DNA from: Montifringilla adamsi
Taxonomy: Eukaryota; Chordata; Aves; Passeriformes; Passeridae
DNA: 64,000 nucleotides
Assembly: GCA_017590115.1 (NCBI GenBank)
Contig: JAGGNK010011225.1
Coordinates: forward strand, 1,985,387 to 2,049,386
Direction: 5' to 3'
Part shown: piece after piece, positions 37,301-49,909 of the stretch
How the letters are laid out: each line of letters begins with the position of its first letter
Position numbering within the stretch: the stretch's first letter is position 1
Position numbers and translations under genes: made by a program
The notes under the pieces: generated by a model
Databases searched by the model: none
The model's input: the letters and a program-made list of their open reading frames with translations, nothing else
Told to the model about the DNA's origin: nothing

Positions 37301-38099
37301 TATTGAATAGAAATTTGCAAGCAAAGTATTTGAATAAATACTGTCAATCTAAATGCACATACAGAGAACTCAAATATTTTGAAATCCAATTCCAACTGAA
37401 GGATCACTGAAACACACCAGGTAAATCTGATACATTTTAACTTTTGAAAAGAAATTTAAACATAATGAATGTGCTTGCACAGCTAACCAGATTAGTTTTT
37501 CCCAGGAGGAAGAAAAGAAACATACCTGAGCTTTCATCCTCAAAGGAGTATATACAAACATTCAAATATTTCACATTTAAATGCCTTACAGAATTACAAT
37601 AAGAAAATCATACTGAAATATATAAATTAAACATAAAATTAAACAAATCTCATCTAATGGTATACAGTATTTTTCCTTCTTTACTATGATATTGTATGTA
37701 AATATCCCTCCATATATGAAGCAACACAACTGTGGTATAAATGTGGTAGGGATCTTAATTACATCATTATTGGCCCATTATGCTTGTTCCATCTGTGTGA
37801 TTTAAAAATAAGAAAGATATTTTATTTGTATATATAGAGTAGGTAATCAAGCTGCAGAAGTCAACACTGATATGTAGTATTAAGTCAAACATGGAAACAG
37901 CAATAAAAAGAAAAATTGCTGTCTCTAACAAGTTCTATTTACACGTGCTAAGAAAAAATTATCATATCACATGCTGAAGGACAAATGCTATGCAGAAACA
38001 CAGGACCTAGATTAGCAAATTGTTGCATGGGTGTTATGATCCAATTATAAATGATGCCTCTACTCAAATTAAGGTGCAAATGATACCGTAAGCCAAAGT
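34319..38099. other. AT-rich non-coding DNA
   Basis: No recognised gene in about 3.8 kb. A T-rich run occurs at about 34911-34931. Short TA/TG-rich stretches lie near 36005-36035. Frames are all at or below 65 codons with no family signature. Confidence 0.5.
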
Positions 38100-38532
38100 C
38101 AATGGTACAGATTTTATTTAAGCAAAAATGTGAGGTAGAGAGACAGAAAGAAATAGGAAGAGAGAGTGGGGAGGGGCAATAGAAAGTGAGCAAGAGAGAG
38201 AGACATTAAGCAAAATGAATTCCTGCAGTTCCCAGACGGTCCTTCTTCACTCTGGTATTCTTGGTGGTGGGGATCTCTGAGTTGTTTTTCTGGAGGTACC
38301 ACTTTTATGCGGTCCAGGTCCTGGGCATTCATGAGACATAGACGCCACTCCCATAACTCTGGATAGTACATGGGTAAACAGTTTCTTCCTTTCTCCCAGT
38401 GTGCCAGTGGGTGAATTTTTGTCTGAATAGGTTACCCAGATCTGCCTCACCAGACCTAGTATCAACATCTTCCTTTCGTTGCCATCTGCACTCATTGAAA
38501 GTTCTGTTGTGGTGACTTATCTTATGGTCACA
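38100..38532 (-). mobile_element. Probable solo LTR, retroviral type, minus strand
   Basis: On the minus strand the block begins TGTGACCATAAG (from 38532). It runs through GC-balanced U3-like sequence to GGACCGCATAAAAGTGG (TATA-like CATAAAA, complement of 38303-38309). A strongly C/T-rich stretch follows (complement of about 38125-38208), then AATAAA (complement of 38113-38118). Promoter, pyrimidine tract and polyadenylation signal in this order fit an LTR. Overlapping minus-strand open frames (37948-38495) are within or across it and are not supported as genes. There is no internal retroviral sequence, and the exact ends and family are not established. Confidence 0.5.
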
Positions 38533-40454
38533 GCATTCTTAAGTCCTCACAATGAATATTTGTCATGGGGTAATTAAGCAGTGGCTGTGGAGTTCTTAGC
38601 AGCACTTCACAGCAGAGGAAATCTGCAGAGGATCAGTCTTTGCAGTACAGCAGAATCCATATGTGCTGCAAATGGAAACCTAGATAACTATTTTATGCCA
38701 GTTTCATGGATCCCATCACATTAGATTTACATTTTCAAAATGTTAATGGGAAAGACCACTATCAAAATAATTCCACCAATGGTTTAATAAGGAAATATTA
38801 GCACATGAAAATCTGATGCAAAGATGAATCAGTATGCTGAGAAGGTAATGCTTCTTATATTTCCACAAAAAAACCTGAAATAGATAAAATACCATGAGTT
38901 TTTGAATGAAAAGGAAAGTAGAACTAGCTTGACTTGCATGTTTTTATGTGACCCTGGAACTAAGAAAAAATGAGAAAGAATTTCCACAAAAGACATTGAC
39001 GCAGTTTCTAGAGCACAAGAGAACAACACTTATGGACTAAGAGTACTTTTTGCAATAATTTCCTTTGAGTATTTATTGTTGTTAACGCTTAGATTGAGGG
39101 AGAAATTATATTTCCACAATGTCAAACATTAGTGTAAGATATCAAATAAATGGCTAAATATTTTTTCATTATTCTTTTTTCGTAGCTAATAAAAAACTAG
39201 TATGTTCTCATTTAGTAAGGGTTGTAGGGAAAACATATATTACATTTACTGATATGTTTGAATTAATGGATTTGTTTTTATTTTCTTTCTGATAGCAGTA
39301 ATCTAACCTGGAATTTCAAAGTCAATCCATCATTATTTCTTATTCCTGGATGCTTTCATACCTAGGATTTTACCCCATAGAAATGTAGCATAGCTGTGAT
39401 TTTAAAAATGAAGAGAGATGAAGCAGCTTTTGACACATACTATACAACTTCTCTTATGCTTTCTATTAGTATTTTAATAGGTAAATGAACTTGAAAAAAA
39501 AATTATGCTTGAACCATATCACAAACTAAAAATAGCTATAATTAAACTATATAGCTATAGCTATAACTAAAATGTCTATTGCTCAATTGAGACACTGTGT
39601 ATGAGGCACTGGGTTATGCAAGAGAACAACACAATCTGCTTACAGCTGGGGTGGGCCTCTTTAGGCCATTTCCATAAAACAACACTTTATTTCACTTATT
39701 TAAAAGGGCAATACCTAAATTTAAGCTAATCACTCAACACTTCCTGTCAGTCAGCTGGGAGAAGCGAGTACACACATAACTGAGTCATTTGATTTATTTT
39801 ATATGCTATTTGTGTGAATGACTCACCTTCTTACAACAGGCATTTAAGTCCACTGACTACAAGGGCATACTAGGACATGATGTCTGATATTTGATGTCTG
39901 ATCTTTTGATATTTGGGGTTGAGAAGGACTCATCTCACCATCTACGACTGTAACACTCTTTCTTTCTCACCTTCCCCACAAGGCTCAGCCGTTCATGCTC
40001 CGAAGATCAACAGCTCAGCTCTGATGTGGTATGGTTATGTGCTTTTGGCTCAGGCTGCCACAGAGACTCATAGATTGTGGGAAACAGCTGTGAGAAAGCC
40101 TGCAGAGAAGAGCCTTCTAAGTTATGACTATAGAGTTACAGACAGAGGAAGAACCATAAAGATAAAAGAGCACAAGTAACTGAAAGACTGAAGACTAAAA
40201 AACACCAATGTGGAAAAGCACAAAATCTGAAATGGAAAAAATAAAATAAAATATGGGAGCATGTGGGTACCATTGAATTTAGTGGATGCTTTCAAGTTAC
40301 TGATACAACGGGTCTGCTCCTGGGAGCAGTGGAGACTAATTTGTTTTCTGGCTCATAGCTACCTGGCCAATAAAGACTCCATTGCCCATTCCTGATAAGA
40401 AACTGAAAGGTCTTAAGAGTGGGATGAGAATCTGTATTGCTTTTTTGTAATTAC

Positions 40455-40486
40455 TTTCACCTGATTACTTTTGTAATCAGGTGAAA
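40455..40486. repeat. Perfect hairpin, 14-bp arms, 4-base loop
   Basis: TTTCACCTGATTAC, loop TTTT, then GTAATCAGGTGAAA. The arms match exactly. The next pair outward (C and C) does not pair. Confidence 0.95.
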
Positions 40487-41680
40487 CTTAGGTATCTTTT
40501 GCATTTACAAGCCAGAAAAAAATTGCAAACCAAATCTATTTTGTATTTTTAACAGAGATTTTTTTTGTGTAGATGCCTAAACAAAATGGCCCAGAGAGGA
40601 ATCATAGTAATATGATTAATGAATAAGCTGTCTAAAGAAATGTGTAAGGCAGACTCTCTAGTTGTGTGGTTGAAGCTTATTCAACATTTGCACTCTGAAG
40701 CTTGTCAGGCAGAATTTCAGTGCAGTAAGAGGAATCGAAGAAAATGTGCCAATATAAATGAAACATCAGAACAGCTTTCCCCTCATTTTCAGACTGGTAT
40801 CCAGTAAGCAAACTGACATGAAATTGCTTCTTTTTCAACCTTCTGAGATGAGGCTTCTGAGAGGCTCGTGACTATGTCACAAATATGAGGTACACAGCTG
40901 TTAGGAATAAAACCATTTTTAAGGAACTGTTGAAGACTAAGAAATGGTGCACACAATGCATACTGAAGGACTGCAATACAAGCACTTGTCCCACTGGACT
41001 ATAAAGACACCACATTAACATATTTGTACACAGCAACTTGAAAGGTTATGAAACCTTTCTATTAACTTGTTGATATGAAGGAGAATGTTCCTGATATCTG
41101 CAAAAGTGAACCTTGATAAAAATTCTACTGATTGCTGAGCAGTTTCTTTCCCTTGATAGTTTTCATCTCACTATGTTTTGGTCTGGAAGATTTTTTTATG
41201 TTTATAAGCACATATAGTTTTTAATTTCATATTCTTTAACCCCTTATTTTATACTGTATTGCATTCTGGAAACTCATATGTTACCTTTCACTGGAGAGAG
41301 AGATGTTGGCTTGCCAAACAAATACATTTTAGTCCTGTTGATTCTCAGCATTTCCTGAGACCATTTCCTGGCCATACATTTCTTAGTAGTATGAAATCCT
41401 CCAATCCACCAAAGCCAATATTTTCTGTCAACACCCTGCCATACTTTAAATATTGCACTCTAAAAAATATATAATAAAGTAAAATTCATTCTTCCTCTTA
41501 CTGATGGTTTAAGTGGAGTAATTAGTACTGAAATTTAAATAAATATGAAATATGTATTTAATATTAATAAAAACAAAATCATTATTTTATTTTTTTAATA
41601 AGACCATAAAGCTCACAATATTCTCTACATCTGTGTATTACTATTTTATCAAAATAGAAAACCCCAAATTTAGAGTGGTT

Positions 41681-41772
41681 TGTTTGTTTGGGTTGCTTGG
41701 TTTTGCTTTGCTTTGTTTTTTTGTGCTTTGTGGGTTTTTTCTGTTTATTCTTGGTTTTGGGGTTTTTTCCTT
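41681..41772 (+). repeat. G/T-rich strand-asymmetric low-complexity tract
   Basis: About 90 bases almost without A on the plus strand, made of GTTT, GCTTT and GGTTTT units. The 81-codon frame at 41552-41797 reads it as a hydrophobic Phe/Leu/Gly/Cys stretch. That is a composition artefact and should not be taken as a membrane protein. Confidence 0.8.
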
Positions 41773-42952
41773 GCTAAGCGTCAATATGAGTGATTAGTTT
41801 TGTGTAGCAATACAAGCAGCAAGTCTTTTATGATTCACAGGTTTGATGCCTTTTGGAAACAATTAGTGTTCCACTAATAGTATTAATATAAAAAATTGTA
41901 ACTGCTGTATTAACCTGCTCAACCCTCACCCTTTTTTGCATTTGCTTAGGTTATTAGCAACAAAAATTTTATCCCCTATTTTGTTGTTGACAACTCATGT
42001 AACTGCTTTATGTTTTGTTAGATTTTCATAAGGGAAAGAGGTTGTGCAATTAGAAATAATAGGTACTGAATGCTGTTAAAACACAGTGAAAACATTTATC
42101 TGAACTCATAGTTATGATATGTCATCATTTAGGCACTTAATTATAACACATAGGTTTGCTTTTTTTTTAATATAATTTGAAGAATATTTTGTTACCAAGG
42201 TCATATGTGACATGAATCTTCTAAGCTCATATTTTCCTCATTTTAGAGAAACTTTAGATCACTTATCAAGATTGGTATTCTTTCTATTTTACAAATTATT
42301 TCATTTATGATTTCATTTCTTTATGAACTTCCCTTCAGGATCAGGAGGTACAGCTGACTTGCTAGTGAATTTTTTTAATTTTAACAGGGAGAAAGAGAGA
42401 AGCTGGAGATTATAGCAGAATGGTTGTTTACATTAAAATAGAACATGATGGTGTGTCTGTTCCAGGGACAAAGAGAGACTGATAAACTGTGTGCCCTTTT
42501 ACTGTATTTGGTGTTTTATACCATCTGTACTTACTTTCCCTTGGAAATAAAAAATTATAAGGGTCAACAAGGTACATCCCAACTATACTTCTTAATTATG
42601 GGAAGCATTTTTATTAGTGCTACTGACCTTGTGTATAATTAAAATCTATACCCCCACAACCAAGAATCCTCCCTAAATTCCCTAACCAAAATTCCATCTA
42701 ATCTGACTTTTATTATTGTACAGCTGTCTTGACTTTAAACCCAGAAGGGAATCTCAAAATCAACAAATTCTGTAGGCATTCAGGAAAGTTGTTTGGGCTG
42801 GATGGAGCATACAGAGAATTTCTCATTCCCTTTTGTCTTAATTTTACCATTCTTTTCCTTTTTTCTTTTAATTTATTTTTAGTGTTTCACCAGAATTAAT
42901 CCATTGCTACAGCTTTTTTTTTTTCCTACATAATATATTAAGATTTCACTTT

Positions 42953-42991
42953 CTTTTGCTCTTGAAAAAAGCAAAAGGACTGTAAAGTCCT
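42953..42991. repeat. Two abutting small hairpins
   Basis: CTTTTGCT, CTTGAAAA, AGCAAAAG (8-bp arms) is followed at once by AAGGACT, GTAA, AGTCCTT (7-bp arms). They share a few bases at the junction. Coordinates are accurate to a few bases. Confidence 0.7.
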
Positions 42992-43776
42992 TGCCTTTTT
43001 TTCAGTCACAGTCACATCAGCTATATTAGGATATTTAGAAAAAAAGCAAAAATTTTTTTATTAGTAGTACTATTCTGGTCTATTCTTGGTTCTCCTGGCA
43101 GTTTTAATGCAGAGATTGTAGTTTAGAGATTTTCATTTTAATGTAAGTTGATTTAACAACTGAAAAACAGATTTCTTTTAAACCTTAAAACAATATCTGT
43201 AGCTAAAGGATATTGAAACAAAACGTATTTTCTATGCTAGTGAGAAAAATATTACAAGTAGGGTAGCATGCATTACCACTTAATAGCAGAAGAAAGATGT
43301 TTGATAATGGATTAGTAGCTTTGTTGTGACTTGTTATCAATTTGGGTAGGATCCAACACTCTTGTGGAAGTGTATTGTAAGAATTTAAGGAGTTGTTAGC
43401 CAACACCTTTCAAGTCTAAGCAGTAGGCTTGTTGCCAGAGTTAAGACAACTGTAAAATTAGAGTTCCTGACACGTCTTTGTTCAGCGTGACAAGAACTTA
43501 CAATAAACATCAGGCTCCCATCAATGAGTTGTGACAGTCGGTGGCTTATTTCTCATCTTGACATTGTGTTTATCGTGAGTTGTTGGTGCCTAGAGTCTTA
43601 CACTGGGAGGAATGTCGCACTCATGTTGGTGATGTCTTTCCCACTCTGGGATCTACTTGGATTCCTTTCTCTCTTTATGCTTGCACACCTTGGTTTCTCC
43701 TCATTGACCTGCAGCTCCATGTTATGTCTAAATTTAGTATATATAGTGCCTTTCACATACGTCACATTCCAATACT

Positions 43777-43807
43777 ATTACTTTGTTCCCCAAAAGAACA
43801 AAGTAAT
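43777..43807. repeat. Perfect hairpin, 12-bp arms, 7-base loop
   Basis: ATTACTTTGTTC, loop CCCAAAA, then GAACAAAGTAAT. The arms match exactly. Confidence 0.95.
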
Positions 43808-44759
43808 CCCCAAACCATTTTTGTCCAGGTCTACATATCTTTAAGCTGACCATTTGTCCTTTTTTACATCTCTGTGGTCTCCAGTGCCACCCTGACCATC
43901 CCACATGTGTGCTTCCTGTGTGGTGTCTTCTCTCCGTGCTTGAAAGGCTCCACCATCGCACCAGCTCTGTACCTCTCAGTATTGCATTACAGTCACAAAA
44001 CCATGGCAGCACCATATGAAGACGAGAAACAGTGAAAGAAGTTAGCGAATTAGAAAATTAGAATTAGTCAGTTAGAAAATTGCTGTTGCAACAGCTACGA
44101 GTAAACAAAAAAATGCTGCAGGCACTTCAGCAGAAGGTTCAGACAGAGCAGACCTGGAAACCTTCAGTTCCAAGGCAGTGCAAACTCAGTATGAACCTGA
44201 TGGCCTGTTACTGGCACAGGGCAACATGTGAGAGCAGAACAGATTCAGCCAAACATGACAAAGGGCACTAATGTGGAGTGCTGGCCATGGCTTGTTAGGG
44301 GTGCAGTGATAATTGGTATGTGTTGTACACATAACACAGAATGTGTCCCAGAAGATGGGACTGAAATAATAGTATCTTTTTGAAGGGTCAGGAACACTGA
44401 AGAAGTTTGTTTAAAAAGCAAACATTTAAAATTCAAATGAAAGTGAAAAGAATACCTTTTTGATCTGCTTTATGGTGGAAGATCTGATCTGAAGTTGAGG
44501 CTGAGGGCTTCCTAGAAACTTAAGAAAATAAATCACACAAACCTTATATTAAAATATTTTTCTGTATTCAATTATATACAAACTGTGAAAATCCAATATA
44601 AACGTTGCTTGATCTTAGCTTTCTGAGGTTTCAACTAAACAGACAATTCTTCTAAGAAGTAGAAGTGTGAAGTATCCTTGAAAGATAATGTTTACTGGAG
44701 CCAAAATACCACCCTACAGCCCAAGATCACTGTTGTTTGCTTCAAAGGAAAGCAATCCA

Positions 44760-44937
44760 CTTTCTCAGGCCACAAGCCACACTGAACAGAGAGCAGTAGA
44801 GCTATCATTGCCTACAGATGTTGTGAAAAGGCCATCCCTGAAAGTCAAGGCTAGGTTGGATAAGGCTTTGAGAAATCTGGTCTAGTTAAAGGTCTCCCTG
44901 CTTGTGAAAATTTAACTATTTTATGATTCTATGATTA
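44760..44937 (+). mobile_element. CR1 3'-end fragment
   Basis: Plus-strand remnant of the CR1 ORF2 C-terminus (VVKRPSLKVKARLDKALRNLV, given here as the segment at about 44820-44882) followed by a shortened 3' tail with TCTAGTTAAAGGTCTCCCTG and TTTTATGATTCTATGATTAG (about 44918-44937). The part upstream of 44760 may also belong to it but is too diverged to say. The open frame at 44688-44885 is this fossil. Confidence 0.75.
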
Positions 44938-47900
44938 GGAGTCCAATGAAGAAACATTGAATAATCTAAGTAGTGGAAATGTTACTAACAAAGAAATGGT
45001 GTTTCTAGGAAAAACAGAGGGTAGATTTAATCTCTGAAGGCATATTTGGAAGTAAGTGCAACTTCTGCATAGTCTCTCAGGTTTGGAGAAACACCCTCTA
45101 AATGGGTATTTCTCATGCTACATATTTAATTTGTTGAACACCAAAATCTTGAGCAGATGCCACAGAGGAGAAGTTCAAGAAAGCCTCCTTGTCCTGCATT
45201 CTTATTATGACACTGATAAACAATCACAAAACCACAATAAATATCTACTTGAGAACTAACTAACAAGTCAACAGTAGGTTAGACTCTTCTATTAGGCTGT
45301 CCAATTAGAAAAATAAAATGTCTACAAGGAGATTCAAAAGAGTCTGGTAGCTCCAAGAAGGTCACATCCTTCTTCCTTTTGACTGGAAAAAGGAAATAGA
45401 TTATTTCACAGTTCTGGGTGGTACAGAGCTGAGGCTTTCTTTCTTACCTTACACCTGCCCAGAGTGTTATTTTTGCCTGCCAGAAAGGGAGATAGGATGT
45501 AAGCCTTAGCCCTTTTCCATCTCTTGCATTACTTCATTCTTTTTCTCATAGGAAATGTCACACTTCTATGAAGTGTCAGACTTCATTCTGTCAACCAAAG
45601 TAATAAGGAGAGATTTTACCCCCAAATCACTGAGCATCCAAGGACAAACCAGTCCTAGCTGCCACAAAACCGTGGCATTCATTCATAATATGAAGTAGCA
45701 GCTAGGAATAACTTTCCAGATAGAGAGATCATTTGTATCCACAGAATCCTAGAGTTTCTAAGAACAGGGCATTTATCTTCAAATAAATAAAGCTATGCAG
45801 AACATCTTGTAGCAATATATAGTAAACTAGTAAGCAGTTATTTTTCTCCAAAAGCATTTAGTTTATGACTTCCAGCTGCTTATTTCTTTGCAGCAATAAT
45901 AGAGTGCCAGGCTTTTATTTTTGGCTCAGCATGCAGCTTTTAGCTGTTGATAAACAACTATTAATAATATTTAAGAATAGACAACCATGTAATATACACA
46001 TTAGTTTGTGCCAGAGAAAAGGTGGAAATAACCACACAAGAAAAAAGTGGGTTTGTGATAAATGCTCCAGAAAGATTGTCTGAGATCAAAAAGTGAGTCT
46101 GATTCTGATTTCAGAGTGGTGAGACCACCTATTAACCACATTGGAATATATCACCATCATTCTCATGTCAGATATGATCAACAGAAACAAGTGCACCAAT
46201 ATTGACATAAAATATCATAGCAGTGTTACAACCCGAAGAGAGATCAAAAGAATGTCTTAATACTTCATCCTTAAGATATTCTTTTGTCATACATAGAATG
46301 CTTTATGACCCAAACATTATATTCTAGGAGTCATCAAAACTGTAGCATTTAAGTGTATTTTGTTTGAAATTAATTAAATTAGAACTGCTGGATATTCTGT
46401 CAAAGATTCAGGTAAAATAAATTTGATTTTGTGTTTAAATTTTAAGCATCATACTCGGAGAAAAGTTCTTGATTTGGTGAAGTTATACTTTTTTTTAATG
46501 TGCACATGCACAAGTAGCCCTCTATATAGATTTTATAGCTGGTTTTGTTATTTTTGCTATTTTAGATGAGAAAGATACACTTTATTGGTTACAGGCATCA
46601 TGTGAAATTTAAAACATATTAGACAAGGATGTGAAAGAATCTCTTCTAAACACAGTGGCCAGAATACTCAGTTTGAATTTTTGCATTTTAAGAGACAGAA
46701 GTTTCAAGATGATGCCTGTGAACCAAACAAAATAAAATTAATAAAGAAAAAAAAATTCATTTAAACTCCACGTGTAAGAAAAGTTTTGTATTTTAAAACA
46801 CTATTCTAAATTATTGTATATAAAAGCATGTAGATTTTGCATCTCTCAGTGTTTTCCCATACCCTTCATACAGACTCAGATTTTCTTCGATTTCTTTTTT
46901 TCAAAATTCCCACTGAGAAAGAATTTCATTGCCATGACAATTCCTCTCTATGAGAATTAACTCATTATGAAAAATCAGCAGGAAAATATGTATAAACCAC
47001 GCCCTGGAGTGGTTACAACAGTGGTAAAAAGGCTGTATCACATCAGCAGATACTGCCATATTCTACTCAGTGCAGAGTGGGTGGTAAAATAGACAGTGGG
47101 CATTAAAACCTCAAAGGACCAAGGTCCTAAGACATAAATAAGTGAAAAAAATACAAATATTTTAAAAATTATTTAATTAAAACAAAACAAAACAAAACAA
47201 AACAGGAAAAAACCCCAAACAAACAAAAAAACCAACCAAACAAAAAAAAAAAACCATAATACCACTGTGTGAAAAGACAGACAGCATGGATTCTTCATAA
47301 TACTGCAATCATGGTAGCTGTGCTGCAGAGGTATGTCACTAGCAAGAGACAGTGCAAAAACTGGATCTCTGACTTGGCAGATAATCTGCCTGGATATTAG
47401 ATGTAGTCTGGGGACAGCTCTGGTAAAGAAATGCTAATCTGTGGAGGTGATTAGGGTTGCCACGGCAAATTTGCAGTTGTAATAGGAAAAGAGAAAGTTG
47501 TGCCTTTTTTTTTTTTTTGCTGGAATTCATGTCAAATGCTGTTTACTACTTAGCACAATAATCCTTCAAGTGATCCCTGTAGTATTTTCTAAATCTTCAT
47601 TAAGTTTAACATGCAGAATGGTTATAGAGCTTGTAAACGGTTATGTTAGTTCCCTGACACAGCACTGTTTCCTTCATAGAATCCTGTGAGAAGCATTGGT
47701 GCTGCACCTGTGAGAAGAGAGACAGATGAGGAAAGGGCAGGGACTGACAAAGCTCCTGATGTCCAAGAGCAGGAATCAATTATTTTCTCAAAACATTTGA
47801 ACAACATGCGGGGAAAAAAAAAACAAACCCAAAACAAAACAGGTAGGGAAACATTTTTGCTACCTCAAGTTTACTTCTAGTACTCTTTTATAGGGTTTTC

Positions 47901-49764
47901 TATAGCTGGTTTAACAACTTACTTCAGGAGCCTGAATCCAAAACTGCATGGCAGAATCAAATGGGTATTAATATTCAAGGGAAGCACTATGTCCTCACAG
48001 GGAAATTGAGAATCTTCACAGATGACCATGAAAGCAGTGAATTTCATTACTTTTCTCAGACACTATGATTTTGTTTCAACTAAAAATTATGAAGCATGCA
48101 CTGGTATTGTTCCTGCTATTCAGAATCAACTGCATGGAAATTGTCAGACAATATAAGGATTGCAGAAAAATAAAAGGAGTGTTTCTTTTGAAAGAAGTAC
48201 AATTGCAAATGCTTCATGGAACAATAAATATGCTATTACTGGTAAATATACCACCCAATCAGAACCATACACATCTAACACAACACAAAAGAGCAGCCAT
48301 TTAAAAACTATGAAAGAGCAAGGATATTGACTAACCAAAAGTAAATTTTCTCCTGTAACCAAAGACTGTGATAGCAATTAAATTATAAGTAAGATTAGGC
48401 CCATTGTCAGAACTTCAAACAGTTGGAAGAAAAAAGTTCAGAATTTCCCCAGATTATAGTAGCATCAGCAAGTACAAAAGTCGTGTGAAGGACACAAAAG
48501 TAGAGCTAGCTCAAATAAAATATTTTACTAAATAACTGCACTATTCTATTAAAAGTAATACTTAGAATTTCAGGAAAAAGGTTTGTGAACATAGGCAGGA
48601 TTAGTATTTCAGCATATACCAAAAAACATGTTCCAAGTGAATAGTAGGGGTCTTCCCTGATATTGTAGAAAGTTTAAGCATCTTCTATGCAATTTACTAA
48701 ATATCACAATTTATTAGCTAAAAAGCCATGTGGGTCCCAAAGTACTTTCATTTAATCTAATTAGTTTCCATTTTGTTTCTTTGTAAGCTTTCATTTGTCT
48801 GTAATCAGAGAGCTAAGTTGGGCTTTGTCTTTAGTTCTGCTGGGAGAGCTGCCTGCTATTTTCAGCTTTTCCCAAGAGGTAAAGCAGAGCACCGTGTATG
48901 TTCCTTTTACCATTTTACACAGCCAGAGCACAAGGCAAAATCATGGCCAGTAACCAACTTGTAGTCAAGGGGTACAGGGAACTGGACTTGACTTCTGTCT
49001 CTGTGGAAAGCAGCACAACAGCTGAGACCTTATAAAGTGAAAGCTAGAGAGTTAAAAGCTCTTTCATTTTTGGTAGTGCCATTATATATAAAACCCTAAG
49101 ATGACTTGCAAGTATCATTATAAATACTGCAGTCCGTGTTACTGACTCCACTGAGCACAGCAAAGATGTGAAATCCAGCATCATATCAAAACATCTCAGC
49201 TAAAAATAAAATTTGCTAACATTTATTTATCAGTATGATTTCCAGCTAAGAATTAAAATTTACAGAGTAGATGAAAGTGAAGATGAGAATTTGAATAAAT
49301 TAAGGTTGCTAGATAATTTCAAGGCTCTTGCTGTGAAATCTGGTCCCACTGAGCACAACAGTCTAATGGTTTTAGAATGCAGCCATTCTGGATTGCTCTA
49401 AGACACACTGACACCTACATGGGGGATGACAGCCTGTCACACTGATAGTGCTGATGGCTACCACCACGAGAGTCTTTATTCACAAGCAATCACAGACATC
49501 ATTAAATACAATGGGTGGGCCAGCTACTTTTTCCAGGGCCAAGTGGAAGTAGCAATTAAACCCCCAGAGACACACATATGAAATGCAGAAACTGTACAGA
49601 AAAAAGCATAAAAGTATGCTAGCTTCCCTCCTAAAACAGGACTGTATGCAGCCCGCTTCCTGTGGAGAAGGTATATGCAATGTATTGAAGGATGAGAACA
49701 AGGAATGTCATTACAGGGAAGGATTTTAGAAAGATCTGCTAAGAATGGCACATTTTCAGAAACT
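44938..49764. other. AT-rich non-coding DNA
   Basis: No recognised gene. A/C-rich low-complexity stretches occur at 47177-47255 and 47813-47842. All frames are short with no family signature. Confidence 0.5.
47179..47203 (+). repeat. (AAAAC)5 microsatellite
   Basis: Five AAAAC units within a longer A/C-rich stretch that continues to about 47255. Confidence 0.9.
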
Positions 49765-49909
49765 TTTTAAGGCAAAAGGACAGTGGTGGGTCCATCTTGA
49801 AAATATCTGACACTGGCTTTGCTAGACACGAGGAAAGCTTCTGGCAGCTTCTCACAGAAGCCACCGTGTAGCTCCCCCCCCCACCAATACTTGCCATGCA
49901 AACCAAACA
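49765..49909 (-). mobile_element. 5' fragment of the long ERVL-type LTR, minus strand (copy 3)
   Basis: The complement reads TGTTTGGTTTGCATGGCAAG, then TATTGGTGGGGGGGG, GGCTTCTGTGAGAAGCTGCC, AGAAGCTTTCCTCGTG, then GCAAAGCCAGTG. These are the same opening blocks as in 2665-3734 and 18867-19967. Only the first 145 bases or so of the LTR are recognisable. The shared TTTGCATGG in all three copies helps to place the family's 5' end. Confidence 0.65.

Larger units (their letters stand above)
38533..44684. other. AT-rich non-coding DNA with hairpins and a G/T-rich tract
   Basis: No recognised gene. Noted inside are hairpins at 40455-40486, 42953-42991 and 43777-43807 and a G/T-rich strand-asymmetric tract at 41681-41772. 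43490-43960 is locally richer in G and C, with an AATAAA at 43503-43508. That could be part of an unrecognised LTR, but the evidence is too thin for a call. Confidence 0.5.

Noticed and set aside
41552..41797. Hydrophobic 81-codon frame as a membrane protein
   Set aside because: Hydrophobicity comes from a G/T-rich low-complexity tract.
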